Shown here in pieces: positions 1 through 7,044 of a stretch of 11,283 nt of DNA. The notes below the pieces were generated by a model, which did no database searches, had not been told where the DNA came from, and worked only from the letters and a program-made list of their open reading frames with translations. The stretch is from JAJPXI01 sp051867655 (GTDB lineage: Bacteria; Bacillota; Clostridia; Oscillospirales; Oscillospiraceae). Both the position numbers and the translations under genes were made by a program. The DNA lies in assembly GCA_051867655.1 (NCBI GenBank), contig JBJDYV010000045.1, positions 1 to 11,283 of the forward strand. The letters run 5' to 3'. Positions within the stretch are counted from its first letter, which is position 1; each line of letters begins with the position of its first letter.

Positions 1-95
1 TGCCCATCGATCCCGGCCTGGCTGCCGCCTGCGACAAGGGCGAGATCGAGGACTACCCCGTCAACTATCTGACCAGCGTGGCAGACCTGCTGTAA
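1..95 (+). CDS. C-terminal end of a protein, possibly an Mrp/NBP35-like P-loop ATPase (partial)
   Basis: Only the last 30 codons are present, ending in TAA at 93-95; codons begin at base 3. The peptide starts PIDPGLAAACDKGEIE and ends SVADLL. An ending of the form PIDPxLAxxCDxGxIE is, to my knowledge, characteristic of the C-terminus of Mrp/NBP35-type iron-sulfur carrier ATPases (MinD/ParA superfamily) in Clostridia. That similarity is recalled, not computed. The Walker A motif and cysteines that would settle the identity lie outside the window. A strong terminator follows within 15 bases, so this is the end of its transcription unit and it is not part of the blaI unit downstream. Confidence 0.45.
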   Translation, partial: PIDPGLAAACDKGEIEDYPVNYLTSVADLL

Positions 96-107
96 ATCAA
101 CAAAACG

Positions 108-150
108 GAGGCGCCTTTTCCCGGCTTGGGGGAGAAGGCGTCTCTTTTTT
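108..150 (+). terminator. Rho-independent terminator after the first gene
   Basis: A 15-base arm at 108-122 (with G-T wobbles) pairs with 130-144 around a short loop, and is followed by six T at 145-150. It separates the upstream gene from the blaI promoter that begins at 163. Confidence 0.85.
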
Positions 151-162
151 CATCAAATCCTC

Positions 163-191
163 TTGACAAAATGGTCTATAGCATATAGACT
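163..191 (+). promoter_or_regulatory. Promoter of the blaI-blaR1 unit
   Basis: A perfect -35 box TTGACA at 163-168 is followed after 17 bp by TAGACT at 186-191 as the -10 box (4 of 6 matches). The -10 lies inside the first operator palindrome, so a bound repressor would block polymerase. Confidence 0.75.
173..191 (+). promoter_or_regulatory. BlaI-type operator 1
   Basis: The palindrome GGTCTAT-N5-ATAGACT covers the spacer and -10 of the blaI promoter. It has the same arms and the same 5-base centre length as operator 2, whose centre is 26 bp downstream. BlaI/MecI repressors are known to bind paired dyads as dimers and to repress their own operon. Assigning this dyad to the adjacent BlaI protein is inference from position. 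Confidence 0.75.
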
Positions 192-198
192 AACAATA

Positions 199-217
199 GG
201 TCTATTGGATATAGACC
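199..217 (+). promoter_or_regulatory. BlaI-type operator 2
   Basis: The palindrome GGTCTAT-N5-ATAGACC has perfect 7-base arms and lies just downstream of the -10 box, between promoter and ribosome site. Its arms match operator 1 (173-191) except for the last base. Confidence 0.75.
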
Positions 218-237
218 ACACGACAGGAGGACTTTTT

Positions 238-597
238 ATGGAAGAATATAAATTGGGCGCCGTGGAGGCGCGCTTTGCCGATCTGATCTGGGAGCATGAG
301 CCGCTGACCTCCGGTGAGCTGGTCCGGCTGTGCCGGCAGGAGCTGGACTGGAAAAAGTCCACCACCTACACCGTGCTGAAAAAACACTGTGAGCGGGGGC
401 TGTTTCAAAACAAGGACGGCGTTGTGACATCGCTCATGTCCAAAGAGGAGTTTGCCGCCCTGCAAAGTGAGCGGTTCGTGGAGGAAACCTTCGACGGCTC
501 CCTCCCCGCCTTTCTCGCCGCCTTTACCCGGCGGAAAAAGCTGTCCGACAAGGAGGCCGACGCGCTGCAGCGCCTGATCGACGAGAGCAGGGGGTGA
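238..597 (+). CDS. blaI: BlaI/MecI/CopY-family transcriptional repressor
   Basis: This 119-residue protein is the usual length for the BlaI family. It is a winged-helix DNA-binding repressor whose dimers sit on operators until a partner membrane protease is activated. The family pattern is seen at about residues 22-67: LTSGELVRLC, then WKKSTTYTVLKKHCERGL as the recognition helix, then a wing. The start at 238 is chosen because AGGAGG at 225-230 lies 7 bases before ATG. A TTG at 163 in the same frame is the -35 box itself and cannot be the start. Two matching palindromes (173-191 and 199-217) lie in the promoter, so self-repression is expected. The stop overlaps or nearly touches the start of the M56 gene. 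No beta-lactamase is seen nearby, so the inducing signal need not be an antibiotic; the gene symbol denotes the family. Confidence 0.9.
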   Translation: MEEYKLGAVEARFADLIWEHEPLTSGELVRLCRQELDWKKSTTYTVLKKHCERGLFQNKDGVVTSLMSKEEFAALQSERFVEETFDGSLPAFLAAFTRRKKLSDKEADALQRLIDESRG

Positions 598-602
598 CCG
601 GC

Positions 603-2624
603 ATGTGGTACTACACGCTGCTTCCGAAGGTCTGGAACATGAGCCTGACCGCCAGTGTGGTCATCCTCGTTGTCCTGCTGGCGCGGCTGGCACTGAAGCG
701 CGCTCCCAAGGTATTTTCCTACGCCCTCTGGGCGGTGGTGCTGTTCCGCCTGCTGTGCCCCGTCTCCCTCTCGTCGGGATTGTCCCTGTTTTCCGTTCTG
801 GACGCGCCGGTCTCCGAACAAAACACTCTGGAATATGTCCCGCCCGACATCGTCCACACGGAGGACCCCGAGGTCAATCTTCCCGTTCCGGGCGTCAGCG
901 CGGTTATTAACGAGGCAATGCCTTACGGCCTGGAACAATTGGTGGCTGACCCGCTGGAGACCCCCGTGTACCAGGCCACGATGCTTTGGCTGCTTGGGAT
1001 CGCGGTATTGCTGATTTACAGTGTGGCGTCCCTGCTGCGCCTGCGGCAGAAGCTGGCGGGCTCCGCCCGGCTGCGGGACAACATTCGTCTGGCCGACCAC
1101 ATCTCCTCGCCCTTCGTGCTGGGCCTGTTCCGGCCCAGGATCTATCTGCCCTCCTCCCTGCCCGAGGGCGAACGGGGCTATATCATTCTTCATGAGCAGC
1201 ACCACATCCGCCGGCTGGACCACGTGGTGAAGCTGCTCGCCTTTGCCGCCCTGTGCATCCACTGGTTCAATCCCCTGGTGTGGGTGGCCTTCGTGCTGTC
1301 CGGCAAGGATATGGAGATGAGCTGCGACGAGGCGGTGCTGCGGAAAATGGGAGAGGACATCCGGGCCGACTATTCCCAGTCCCTGCTCAACCTGGCCACC
1401 GGGCGGCGGGTCATCGCCGGGACGCCCCTGGCCTTTGGCGAGGGGGACACCAAGAGCCGCGTTAAGAATGCCCTGAAGTGGAAAAGGCCCGCGGTGTGGG
1501 TCGTCCTTTTGGCTGTCATCGTCTGCGCCGCCGTGATTTTCATCTGCGCGCTGAACCCAAAAGGGGACGAGGATTTTGCGCCGGAGCCCTTCGGGGCCAG
1601 CTACAGCGTGGAGGAGGTCATCTATAACGACATCCGGTTTTCTTCCATTGCCCCCGGAACATCGCTCGATTACAGCTTCACCGAGGATCACGAGCTCCTG
1701 TGCAAGGGCGCGGACTGGGAATCGATTGGAGCCTTGACCGAAGTCAAGCTGACCAAAAGCAGGTTTGATGCGTATTTTCGCGAAGAGCTTGGATGGACAG
1801 AGGGATTCTCAGCGGCGGCGCTGCGGCAGAACAACCAGCAGGCGTGGCAGCTGCTTTCCGACAAGGATGGTTATAGCTATTACGTTCTTTTGCAAAAAAA
1901 TGGGGAAACGTATTTGGCCTGTTGGTATTATGACGAGGAACGGGAGTCCCATCCGCTTGCCGATGACTCTGTCATCCGCTGTGTGCTCAAGCTGACCCAA
2001 ACGGGGACGACGCAGAATATCTCCGCCGTTGGCGGCGCGGACGCTCCGACCCGGGTGGCCTTTTCCATCGCCGACAGCCGGGCCAAAGCCCAGGCCATTC
2101 TCTCCCATGAAACGCTTGTGGAGCTTGAGCCGGTGGAAACCGGAAACGGGACGCTGCGGGAATACACGCAGCCGGCGGAGCTGTACGGAGCGAGCAATCA
2201 CCAAACCTGGCTGATCTGGGAGGACTCAGGCGGCGACAAGCTCCTGCTGCAGGACGGCGGGCTGTCCACGATGGAAGCGTATCTGACCAAAGGAAACGCG
2301 ATCTATGTGATCGGCAGGTACTATGGTTTCTCAACGATCTCCGGCCTGAATGTGGTCCGATACACCATCACGGAGGAGCAGGTGCTGGCCGAGAGCGCCC
2401 TGGATGAGAGCTCTCTTGGCGGCCGGTTTACGGTTATCCAGGACGAGAGTAATCCAGTTTTGCGCTCGATCGTTCCCAATACGGAAGACGGTATGGGGCG
2501 GTTGAACCTTGTGCAGATCAGCGCAGCGGATCTCTCCTTCACCGCGTGGGTGCCCGACGATCCGGATTGGACCGACGAGCTGCACTTCCGATTCAATGAA
2601 AACGGGCTTTTTTACTTGGAATAG
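603..2624 (+). CDS. BlaR1-like M56-family membrane metallopeptidase / sensor
   Basis: This 673-residue membrane protein is the likely signal partner of the BlaI repressor. In this family a cytoplasmic zinc protease is switched on by an external sensor and leads to inactivation of the repressor. Hydrophobic segments lie at about residues 13-33, 38-58, 122-144, 204-232 and 295-317. The zinc motif HEQHH is at 197-201, and the downstream SCDEAV (E243) supplies the usual third ligand. After the last membrane helix comes about 350 residues with no penicillin-binding SxxK pattern that I can see. This is unlike classical BlaR1 and I do not recognise the domain. ATG 603 is preferred because AGGGGG precedes it. 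GTG 594, overlapping the blaI stop as GTGA, is the alternative and adds three residues. Either way the pair is translationally coupled. Confidence 0.85.
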   Translation: MWYYTLLPKVWNMSLTASVVILVVLLARLALKRAPKVFSYALWAVVLFRLLCPVSLSSGLSLFSVLDAPVSEQNTLEYVPPDIVHTEDPEVNLPVPGVSAVINEAMPYGLEQLVADPLETPVYQATMLWLLGIAVLLIYSVASLLRLRQKLAGSARLRDNIRLADHISSPFVLGLFRPRIYLPSSLPEGERGYIILHEQHHIRRLDHVVKLLAFAALCIHWFNPLVWVAFVLSGKDMEMSCDEAVLRKMGEDIRADYSQSLLNLATGRRVIAGTPLAFGEGDTKSRVKNALKWKRPAVWVVLLAVIVCAAVIFICALNPKGDEDFAPEPFGASYSVEEVIYNDIRFSSIAPGTSLDYSFTEDHELLCKGADWESIGALTEVKLTKSRFDAYFREELGWTEGFSAAALRQNNQQAWQLLSDKDGYSYYVLLQKNGETYLACWYYDEERESHPLADDSVIRCVLKLTQTGTTQNISAVGGADAPTRVAFSIADSRAKAQAILSHETLVELEPVETGNGTLREYTQPAELYGASNHQTWLIWEDSGGDKLLLQDGGLSTMEAYLTKGNAIYVIGRYYGFSTISGLNVVRYTITEEQVLAESALDESSLGGRFTVIQDESNPVLRSIVPNTEDGMGRLNLVQISAADLSFTAWVPDDPDWTDELHFRFNENGLFYLE

Positions 2625-2636
2625 CGCACACAGAAC

Positions 2637-2670
2637 AAGGCCCCGGCCGCATTGATGCGGCTGGGGCCTT
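2637..2670. terminator. Hairpin between the convergent blaR1-like and S9 peptidase genes
   Basis: A long GC-rich stem (AAGGCCCC plus GCCGCA paired with the mirror arm, one mismatch zone) with a 4-base loop lies 12 bases after the blaR1-like stop and 2 bases beyond the S9 peptidase stop on the other strand. The T-runs on both sides are weak. It probably serves both converging units. Confidence 0.75.
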
Positions 2671-2672
2671 GC

Positions 2673-4568
2673 TTAATCTTTTGCTGTATATTTTTTAATC
2701 CAGTTCAGCTGCTCCTCCAGCCGTCGGATGCGGCTGCGGGGCTTTCCCGTGCGGGAAAGGCTATGGTTTTCCCCTTTGAACACCACCAGGCGGGTGTCAG
2801 TGCCGGTCAGGGAGACGGCGGTATACATCTGCACCCCCTGCTCCAGCGGGCAGCGGTAGTCCTCGTCGGAGTGAAGGAAAAGCGTGGGCGTGGTCACGTT
2901 CCGGGCGTATTTCAGCGGCGACTGCTCCCAGAGCAGCTCAGGGGCGGTGTAGATGTCCCCGCCGTTTTTGTCGGGGACCGAGTTGTAGCCCACGTCTGCG
3001 GTGCCCCAGAAGGAGAGCATGTTGGAGATGGAGCGCTGGGACACGGCGCAGGCGAACCGGCCGGTGTGCCCGATGATCCAGTTGGTCATGAAGCCGCCGT
3101 AGGACCCGCCGGTGACGGCCACGCGGGAGCGGTCAATCTGGGGATATGCCTCCAGCGCCGCGTCGGTAAAGGCCATCAGGCTCTCGTAGTCCACGGTCCC
3201 GTAGCGGGCGCGGATGGCCTCGAAAAAGCCGGTGCCCTTTCCGTCTGAACCCACGGGGTTGCAGAAGAGAACAAAATACCCTTCGGCGGCGAGCACCTGC
3301 ATTTCGTGGAAGAAGACGGTGGAGTAAATGTTTTTAGGCCCGCCGTGGATTTCCAGCACGGCGGGATACTGCCTGCCGGGGTCGTAGTCCGCCGGGGGCA
3401 GGACCCAGCCGTCGATCATCCAATCCTGATACGGAACCGTTATGGGCCGGGGCTGGGAGACACTTTTTCCCGCCAGGACGGGCCCGTTGAAGTCACTGAG
3501 CTTTTCCGGCGCCGCGCCCAGCCGGTACAGCTCGTTGAGCGTCCCGTCATACTGGGCTGCGGCGTAGACCTGGCCATCCGCGGTCACATCAAAGGAGCAG
3601 ATCGCGCCGGGCTTCGTGCAGACGGGCTCAATCCGTCCGTTGACGTCCATGCGGAGCAGGTGCACGTCGCAGCCCCGCGCGGCCAGACAGTACAGATATT
3701 TTCCGTCGCTGCCGAAGGCGGAGAACATTCCCCAGGTGCAGTCGCTGAGGACGGAATTTTCCGGGTTGAAGTCCGGCGCGGCGAGGGGGATGTAAGTGCC
3801 CGTTTCCATGTCCAGCCGGCAGAAGGTGGGATTCTGGTCAAAGGAGTGGCGGATGCGTTCACGCACTACCACAATTGCCTGTCCGTCTATCTCCCGCAGG
3901 TCGAGCACACAAAGGTCCTTTTTCTCATAGACCGCCCGGTCAGTGTCGGAGCACGGATCGTACAGGCGGACGTCGTCAAACTTCGCGCCCAGGCGCTCCT
4001 TCCGAGCGCCGGAGTAGAGGATGCCGCCCCGATACACCGCGGTGTGGGTCACCAGAAAGCCTTCCGGACTGAGCTTTTTCAGCGCCCCGGAGCTGGTGTC
4101 AAAGAGATAGAGGGAGTTGATGGCCGGAGAGGTGTAGCCCAGGCCGTTGAACCGGATGGGAAGCCCCTCCACTGCCGCGCAGCCCTCCTCCGGAGGGCGT
4201 TTGTCCCGGGCGGTGAAGAACCACCGGCTGGCATCCAGCCGCTGCATGCTTTTGACGAAAAAGGGCAGCGTGAATGCGTCGCATAGAGTGCCGTCGGCCA
4301 GGTCCAGCCGCTTCCACGGGGTCGCGCCCTTGGCGGGGCAGGGCAGCAGCAGATGGCCGTCATCCTCCCAGAGAAAGGCGTCACACCGGCCGTCTGTGGT
4401 GACCGGCCTGCAAGCGCCGTTTTCGTACAGCCAAATGTCGTGGCGATAGGTGTTGCGCTCCTCGTCGCAGACGGTGACCACAAAGGCCGCCCTGCCGCCG
4501 TCCGGCGAGGCCTTTACGCTGCTGAGAAACCGATAGCGCAGAAAATCGCGCAGTTGGATCTTGTCCAT
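2673..4568 (-). CDS. S9-family (prolyl oligopeptidase / acylaminoacyl-peptidase type) serine peptidase
   Basis: This 631-residue cytoplasmic peptidase would cleave short peptides, releasing amino-terminal units. Roughly the first 370 residues have the repetitive strand pattern of the beta-propeller that filters substrates in this family. The remainder is the alpha/beta-hydrolase domain. HGGP at 408-411 forms the oxyanion region, and GGSYGG places the nucleophile at Ser489. HSDEDYRCP gives the acid at Asp570, and GENHSL gives His602. The triad order and spacing are those of the S9 family, and nothing is missing, so the enzyme should be active. No signal peptide is visible. ATG 4568 is chosen because GGAG precedes it on the minus strand and the protein begins normally for the family. 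It is divergent from the LysR gene and shares with the M20D gene a palindrome at equal distance from the -10 box, suggesting control by that LysR protein. The preferred peptide cannot be told from sequence. Confidence 0.93.
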   Translation of the reverse strand: MDKIQLRDFLRYRFLSSVKASPDGGRAAFVVTVCDEERNTYRHDIWLYENGACRPVTTDGRCDAFLWEDDGHLLLPCPAKGATPWKRLDLADGTLCDAFTLPFFVKSMQRLDASRWFFTARDKRPPEEGCAAVEGLPIRFNGLGYTSPAINSLYLFDTSSGALKKLSPEGFLVTHTAVYRGGILYSGARKERLGAKFDDVRLYDPCSDTDRAVYEKKDLCVLDLREIDGQAIVVVRERIRHSFDQNPTFCRLDMETGTYIPLAAPDFNPENSVLSDCTWGMFSAFGSDGKYLYCLAARGCDVHLLRMDVNGRIEPVCTKPGAICSFDVTADGQVYAAAQYDGTLNELYRLGAAPEKLSDFNGPVLAGKSVSQPRPITVPYQDWMIDGWVLPPADYDPGRQYPAVLEIHGGPKNIYSTVFFHEMQVLAAEGYFVLFCNPVGSDGKGTGFFEAIRARYGTVDYESLMAFTDAALEAYPQIDRSRVAVTGGSYGGFMTNWIIGHTGRFACAVSQRSISNMLSFWGTADVGYNSVPDKNGGDIYTAPELLWEQSPLKYARNVTTPTLFLHSDEDYRCPLEQGVQMYTAVSLTGTDTRLVVFKGENHSLSRTGKPRSRIRRLEEQLNWIKKYTAKD

Positions 4569-4597
4569 GTCCGCTCCGCCCTTCCCGTTTTCTTTTC

Positions 4598-4603
4598 AGT
4601 ATA
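4598..4603 (-). promoter_or_regulatory. Probable -10 box of the S9 peptidase gene
   Basis: TATACT on the minus strand lies 29 bases upstream of the start codon and matches the consensus in 5 of 6 positions. No good -35 box occurs at 16-18 bp (the best, TTTTCT at 4621-4626, matches only 3 of 6), which fits a promoter that needs an activator. Confidence 0.5.
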
Positions 4604-4645
4604 AAGCAATGGAGCGGAAAAGAAAAATCAAAAAAGGAGCGCAGA

Positions 4646-4660
4646 TTTCCAACATGGAAA
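4646..4660. promoter_or_regulatory. Putative LysR-type operator between S9 peptidase and lysR
   Basis: TTTCC-AACAT-GGAAA is a palindrome containing T-N11-A, the general LysR-family box. Its centre (4653) is 50 bp from the first base of the S9 peptidase -10 box, which places it near -62. It is near -50 for the lysR promoter. The same arms recur at 5607-5621 before the M20D gene. Confidence 0.55.
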
Positions 4661-4667
4661 ATCGTCC

Positions 4668-4696
4668 TTGAAGCGGAGCGGAGCAAACGGTATAAT
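4668..4696 (+). promoter_or_regulatory. Promoter of the LysR gene
   Basis: TTGAAG at 4668-4673, a 17-bp spacer, and a perfect TATAAT at 4691-4696 lie 22 bases before the LysR start codon. Confidence 0.75.
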
Positions 4697-4718
4697 ATTC
4701 ACAAGCGAGGTGAAGACC

Positions 4719-5591
4719 ATGAGCTTTGACCGTTACCGCACCTTCCTGACCGCCGCCCGCTGCCGCACCTTCTTCGAGGCGGCAGAGGAGCTGTACATCA
4801 CCCCTGCCACGGTCTCCAAGCACATCGCGGCGCTGGAGCGGGAGCTGGACACGGTGTTGTTCGAGCGCCGCCCCCACGGCGTGGCGCTGACGGCGGCGGG
4901 CGAGGAAAAGCTGCCGCTGGTACAGAAGCTGGTGGAGAGCTACGACGCTCTTGTGGGCACCCCGGCGCCGGCCGGAGACCGGGAGCTGACCGTCTTCGTC
5001 TCCCCTCCCCCCAGCCGCTTCGGCCTGGAGCGGATCCTGCGCGGCTTTGCCGCGTCGGGGACCGACGTCCGCCTGCAGCTCCAGGAGAAAAAGGGCGTCA
5101 CCGCCGCCGTTTTACAGGGGGAATGTGAGCTGGGCTTCACCGGCGGCGGGCGGCTGGACCCCCGGCAGATGCAGTATATCCGCATCCAACGTGCCCGGCT
5201 GGGGGCGGTGCTGCCTGCGGATCATCCCCTCGCCGGCCGGGATTCCATCTCCCTGCACGAATTGAGCGGGGACCGGTTCGTCCTGCCCAACCCGGAGCTG
5301 GGGTCCCTGCCGGAATATGTGGAGCACTGCCGCCGGTGCGGCTTTGAGCCGGAGGTCAGCTGCTACGGTTACCGGGACGACAGCATCCTGTTCTACGTCT
5401 CCTGCGGTAAGGGCGTGGCCCTGCTGACCCGGGAGATGTTCGACCTGTTCAACTATGACAGGACGGTCTTCGTCCCCCTGCAGGAGGCATGTTATGTGGA
5501 CGGCTATCTGGCCCGCTCCCGGGGTCATGTTCTCAGCAGCGCGGCCCAGACCTTCTGGAACTATGTGAAAAAGAACCATAGCGTTTCATAA
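4719..5591 (+). CDS. LysR-family transcriptional regulator
   Basis: This 290-residue protein has standard LysR length. LysR proteins bind as tetramers upstream of target promoters and respond to a small ligand. The N-terminal 60 residues show the family pattern FFEAAEELYITPATVSKHIAALERELDTVLFER, with the helix-turn-helix at about 18-37. From about residue 88 on is the ligand-binding domain. ATG 4719 is chosen because GAGGTG lies about 8 bases upstream; a TTG at 4668 in frame is the -35 box. The gene stands between a divergent S9 peptidase and a following M20D amidohydrolase. Both have a TTTCC-N5-GGAAA palindrome at the same distance from their -10 boxes, so both are likely targets. The ligand is unknown; a peptide or amino-acid derivative is a guess from context. 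Confidence 0.9.
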   Translation: MSFDRYRTFLTAARCRTFFEAAEELYITPATVSKHIAALERELDTVLFERRPHGVALTAAGEEKLPLVQKLVESYDALVGTPAPAGDRELTVFVSPPPSRFGLERILRGFAASGTDVRLQLQEKKGVTAAVLQGECELGFTGGGRLDPRQMQYIRIQRARLGAVLPADHPLAGRDSISLHELSGDRFVLPNPELGSLPEYVEHCRRCGFEPEVSCYGYRDDSILFYVSCGKGVALLTREMFDLFNYDRTVFVPLQEACYVDGYLARSRGHVLSSAAQTFWNYVKKNHSVS

Positions 5592-5596
5592 AGAGC

Positions 5597-5636
5597 GCCG
5601 GGCGCATTTCCAAAGCGGAAATGTGCCCGGCTTTTT
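5597..5636 (+). terminator. Terminator after lysR, with an operator-like palindrome in its stem
   Basis: A 15-bp stem (5597-5611 with 5617-5631, one G-T pair) and a 5-base loop AAAGC are followed by five T at 5632-5636. It begins six bases after the LysR stop. The apex of the stem is TTTCC-N5-GGAAA, the same palindrome found upstream of lysR. Confidence 0.85.
5607..5621. promoter_or_regulatory. Putative LysR-type operator before the M20D gene
   Basis: TTTCC-AAAGC-GGAAA shares both arms and the leading AA of the centre with the copy at 4646-4660. Its centre (5614) is 50 bp before the -10 box of the M20D promoter, or about -62 from the likely start of transcription, where LysR proteins usually have their recognition site. 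It also forms the top of the lysR terminator stem, so chance identity is a real alternative. Confidence 0.45.
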
Positions 5637-5640
5637 CGAT

Positions 5641-5669
5641 TTGTGTTTTGCGCTTCCGCCGGGTATAGT
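5641..5669 (+). promoter_or_regulatory. Promoter of the M20D amidohydrolase gene
   Basis: TATAGT at 5664-5669 matches the -10 consensus in 5 of 6 positions. At 17 bp spacing the -35 is only TTGTGT (5641-5646), weak enough to suggest activator dependence. Confidence 0.55.
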
Positions 5670-5705
5670 CATCCGTGAGAATACACTGCGAAAGGAGAGC
5701 GGAAT

Positions 5706-6899
5706 ATGCTCCGAGAGACGATTTTACGCGAAGCCGAAGAGCTGCGGGAGGAGATCGTGTCCAACCGCCGCCGGATCCACCAGATCGCAGAGCTGGGAAT
5801 GGACCTGCCGGAGACGGTGGAATTTGTAATGAAAAAGCTGCGGGAGTACGGCTATGAGCCGAAAAAATGCGGCCGGGCCGGTGTGACCGCCACCGTGGGC
5901 CAGGGCGGCAAATGCATTTTGCTGCGGGCGGACATGGACGCGCTGCCCATGCGGGAGGAGAGCGGCCTGCCCTTCGCGGCGGTGAACGGCAACTGCCATT
6001 CCTGCGGCCACGACTGCCACCCGGCCATGCTGCTGGGCGCGGCCAAGCTCCTGAAAGCCCACGAAAGTGAGCTGGCGGGGACGGTAAAATTCATGTTCCA
6101 GCCGGGCGAGGAGATCGGGGCCGGAGCCCAGGACATGATCGAAGCCGGGTTGATGGAGGATCCCCCGGTGGACGCGGCCATGGGCATTCACACGGCCATC
6201 ACCATGCCCGATGCCACCACCGGAACGCTCAAGTGCATCCGGGGCTATTACGGAAAATTTGTGGGCGGGATGACCATCACCGTCACCGGCAAGGACGCCC
6301 ACGGCGCCGCCAGCTGGCGGGGGGTGGACGCGGTCAGCATCGCGTCGTTTATCAACCTGGCGCTGCAGTCCATCATTGCCCGGGAGGTTCCGGCGGATGA
6401 GAGCAGCATTGTGCTCACCGGGACCCTGAATGGGGGTACCACCGGTAACTCCGTGGCCGGAAAGGCGGTCATGGGGGTGACCATGCGCGCCACCACGCAG
6501 GAGAATTTTGATTTTCTGCAGGGGCGCGTGGAGTGCATCGCCGAACACATCGCGGCAGCCTTCCGGGGTCAGGTGGAGTTTACCTACGACCACGCCCAGC
6601 CCGCCCCCTATAATAACCCGGCGCTGACGGACGAGTATGCGCGCTTTGCCGCCGAGCTGCTGGGAGAGGAAAAGGTCGTCGTCACCGACAAGGCCATGGG
6701 CGCCGGCGACGACTTTGCCCGCGTCACAGACATCGTACCGGGCGCACTGCTGAACCTGGGCTTTGGTTCCCGGGCGGAGGGCTACACCTGCGCCGGCCAC
6801 AACCCCCATGTGATCTTCAATGAGGATGCGCTGCCCACGGGCGCCGCGATCCACGCCTACCTGGCTATGCGCTGGCTGGAGGAGCACGCCGCCGACTGA
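5706..6899 (+). CDS. M20D-family amidohydrolase (aminoacylase/carboxypeptidase type)
   Basis: This 397-residue, two-metal cytoplasmic hydrolase belongs to the group that removes acyl or similar groups from amino acids and small conjugates (hippurate hydrolase, N-acyl-amino-acid hydrolase, IAA-amino-acid hydrolase relatives). The metal site is complete: HSCGHDCH gives Cys100, His102 and His105, GEE gives the catalytic Glu135 and ligand Glu136, GIH gives His162, and AGHNPH gives His365. RADMDALP at about residues 77-84 is the usual strand before the metal loop. The dimerisation lid occupies roughly residues 180-295. ATG 5706 is preceded by AAGGAG (5692-5697) at 8 bases. It has its own promoter after the lysR terminator and a LysR-like palindrome near -62, suggesting co-control with the S9 peptidase. 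The substrate cannot be told from sequence; a role in finishing peptide or acyl-amino-acid breakdown is inferred from the neighbours. Confidence 0.9.
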   Translation: MLRETILREAEELREEIVSNRRRIHQIAELGMDLPETVEFVMKKLREYGYEPKKCGRAGVTATVGQGGKCILLRADMDALPMREESGLPFAAVNGNCHSCGHDCHPAMLLGAAKLLKAHESELAGTVKFMFQPGEEIGAGAQDMIEAGLMEDPPVDAAMGIHTAITMPDATTGTLKCIRGYYGKFVGGMTITVTGKDAHGAASWRGVDAVSIASFINLALQSIIAREVPADESSIVLTGTLNGGTTGNSVAGKAVMGVTMRATTQENFDFLQGRVECIAEHIAAAFRGQVEFTYDHAQPAPYNNPALTDEYARFAAELLGEEKVVVTDKAMGAGDDFARVTDIVPGALLNLGFGSRAEGYTCAGHNPHVIFNEDALPTGAAIHAYLAMRWLEEHAAD

Positions 6900-6907
6900 G
6901 TGCGAAA

Positions 6908-6951
6908 CGAAAAAAGCGGAGTCCCGCCTTTAGGCGGGACTCCGCTTTTTT
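6908..6951. terminator. Strong bidirectional terminator after the M20D gene
   Basis: A perfect 13-bp stem (6916-6928 with 6933-6945) with a TTTA loop is flanked by a run of A on the left and six T on the right, so it can stop transcription from both sides. Its right half is nearly repeated at 8151-8176. Confidence 0.92.
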
Positions 6952-6955
6952 GTTC
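6930..6955. repeat. Direct repeat copy 1 (right half of terminator)
   Basis: TTAGGCGGG, one variable base, CTCCG, an extra C, six T and GTTC. It matches 8151-8176 with one substitution and two small gaps. The AT-rich nucleoside hydrolase island lies exactly between the two copies. Confidence 0.6.
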
Positions 6956-6999
6956 CCAAGTATAGACAAAAAATATTTATTATCAATTAAAAACGAGAC

Positions 7000-7021
7000 C
7001 TATGAAAGCATGCTTTCATAG
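7000..7021. repeat. Perfect 22-bp palindrome downstream of the nucleoside hydrolase gene
   Basis: The sequence from CTATGAAAGC to its mirror image is a perfect inverted repeat centred on GCATGC. It is enclosed by a second inverted repeat, GACCTAT at 6997-7003 and ATAGGTC at 7040-7046, whose right arm overlaps the gene's stop codon. On the minus strand a run of five T follows soon after, so a terminator role for the nucleoside hydrolase gene is possible. A protein-binding site is the alternative. Confidence 0.6.
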
Positions 7022-7044
7022 CCTTCTTATGAGCCGTCGATAGG

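Noticed and set aside
163..237. Upstream TTG as a start for blaI
   Set aside because: This TTG is the -35 box and the extension would encode the operators. ATG 238 has an ideal AGGAGG and gives the normal BlaI N-terminus.
405..1691. Long open frame on the minus strand opposite blaI and the M56 gene
   Set aside because: It is an antisense shadow of GC-rich coding sequence. The plus strand has recognisable families with good ribosome sites; the antisense product is a Gly/His/Gln-rich string with no family pattern.
3306..4286. Open frame on the plus strand opposite the S9 peptidase
   Set aside because: It is a shadow of the S9 frame, whose catalytic triad and full length are clear. No ribosome site fits the antisense frame.
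5724..6887. 387-codon open frame opposite the M20D gene
   Set aside because: It mirrors almost the whole M20D gene and has low-complexity His/Gly/Gln composition, as expected from reading GC-rich DNA backwards.
6961..6967. TATAGAC, resembling half of the BlaI operator
   Set aside because: No second arm lies at the right spacing and it sits in an AT-rich stretch, so chance is likely.
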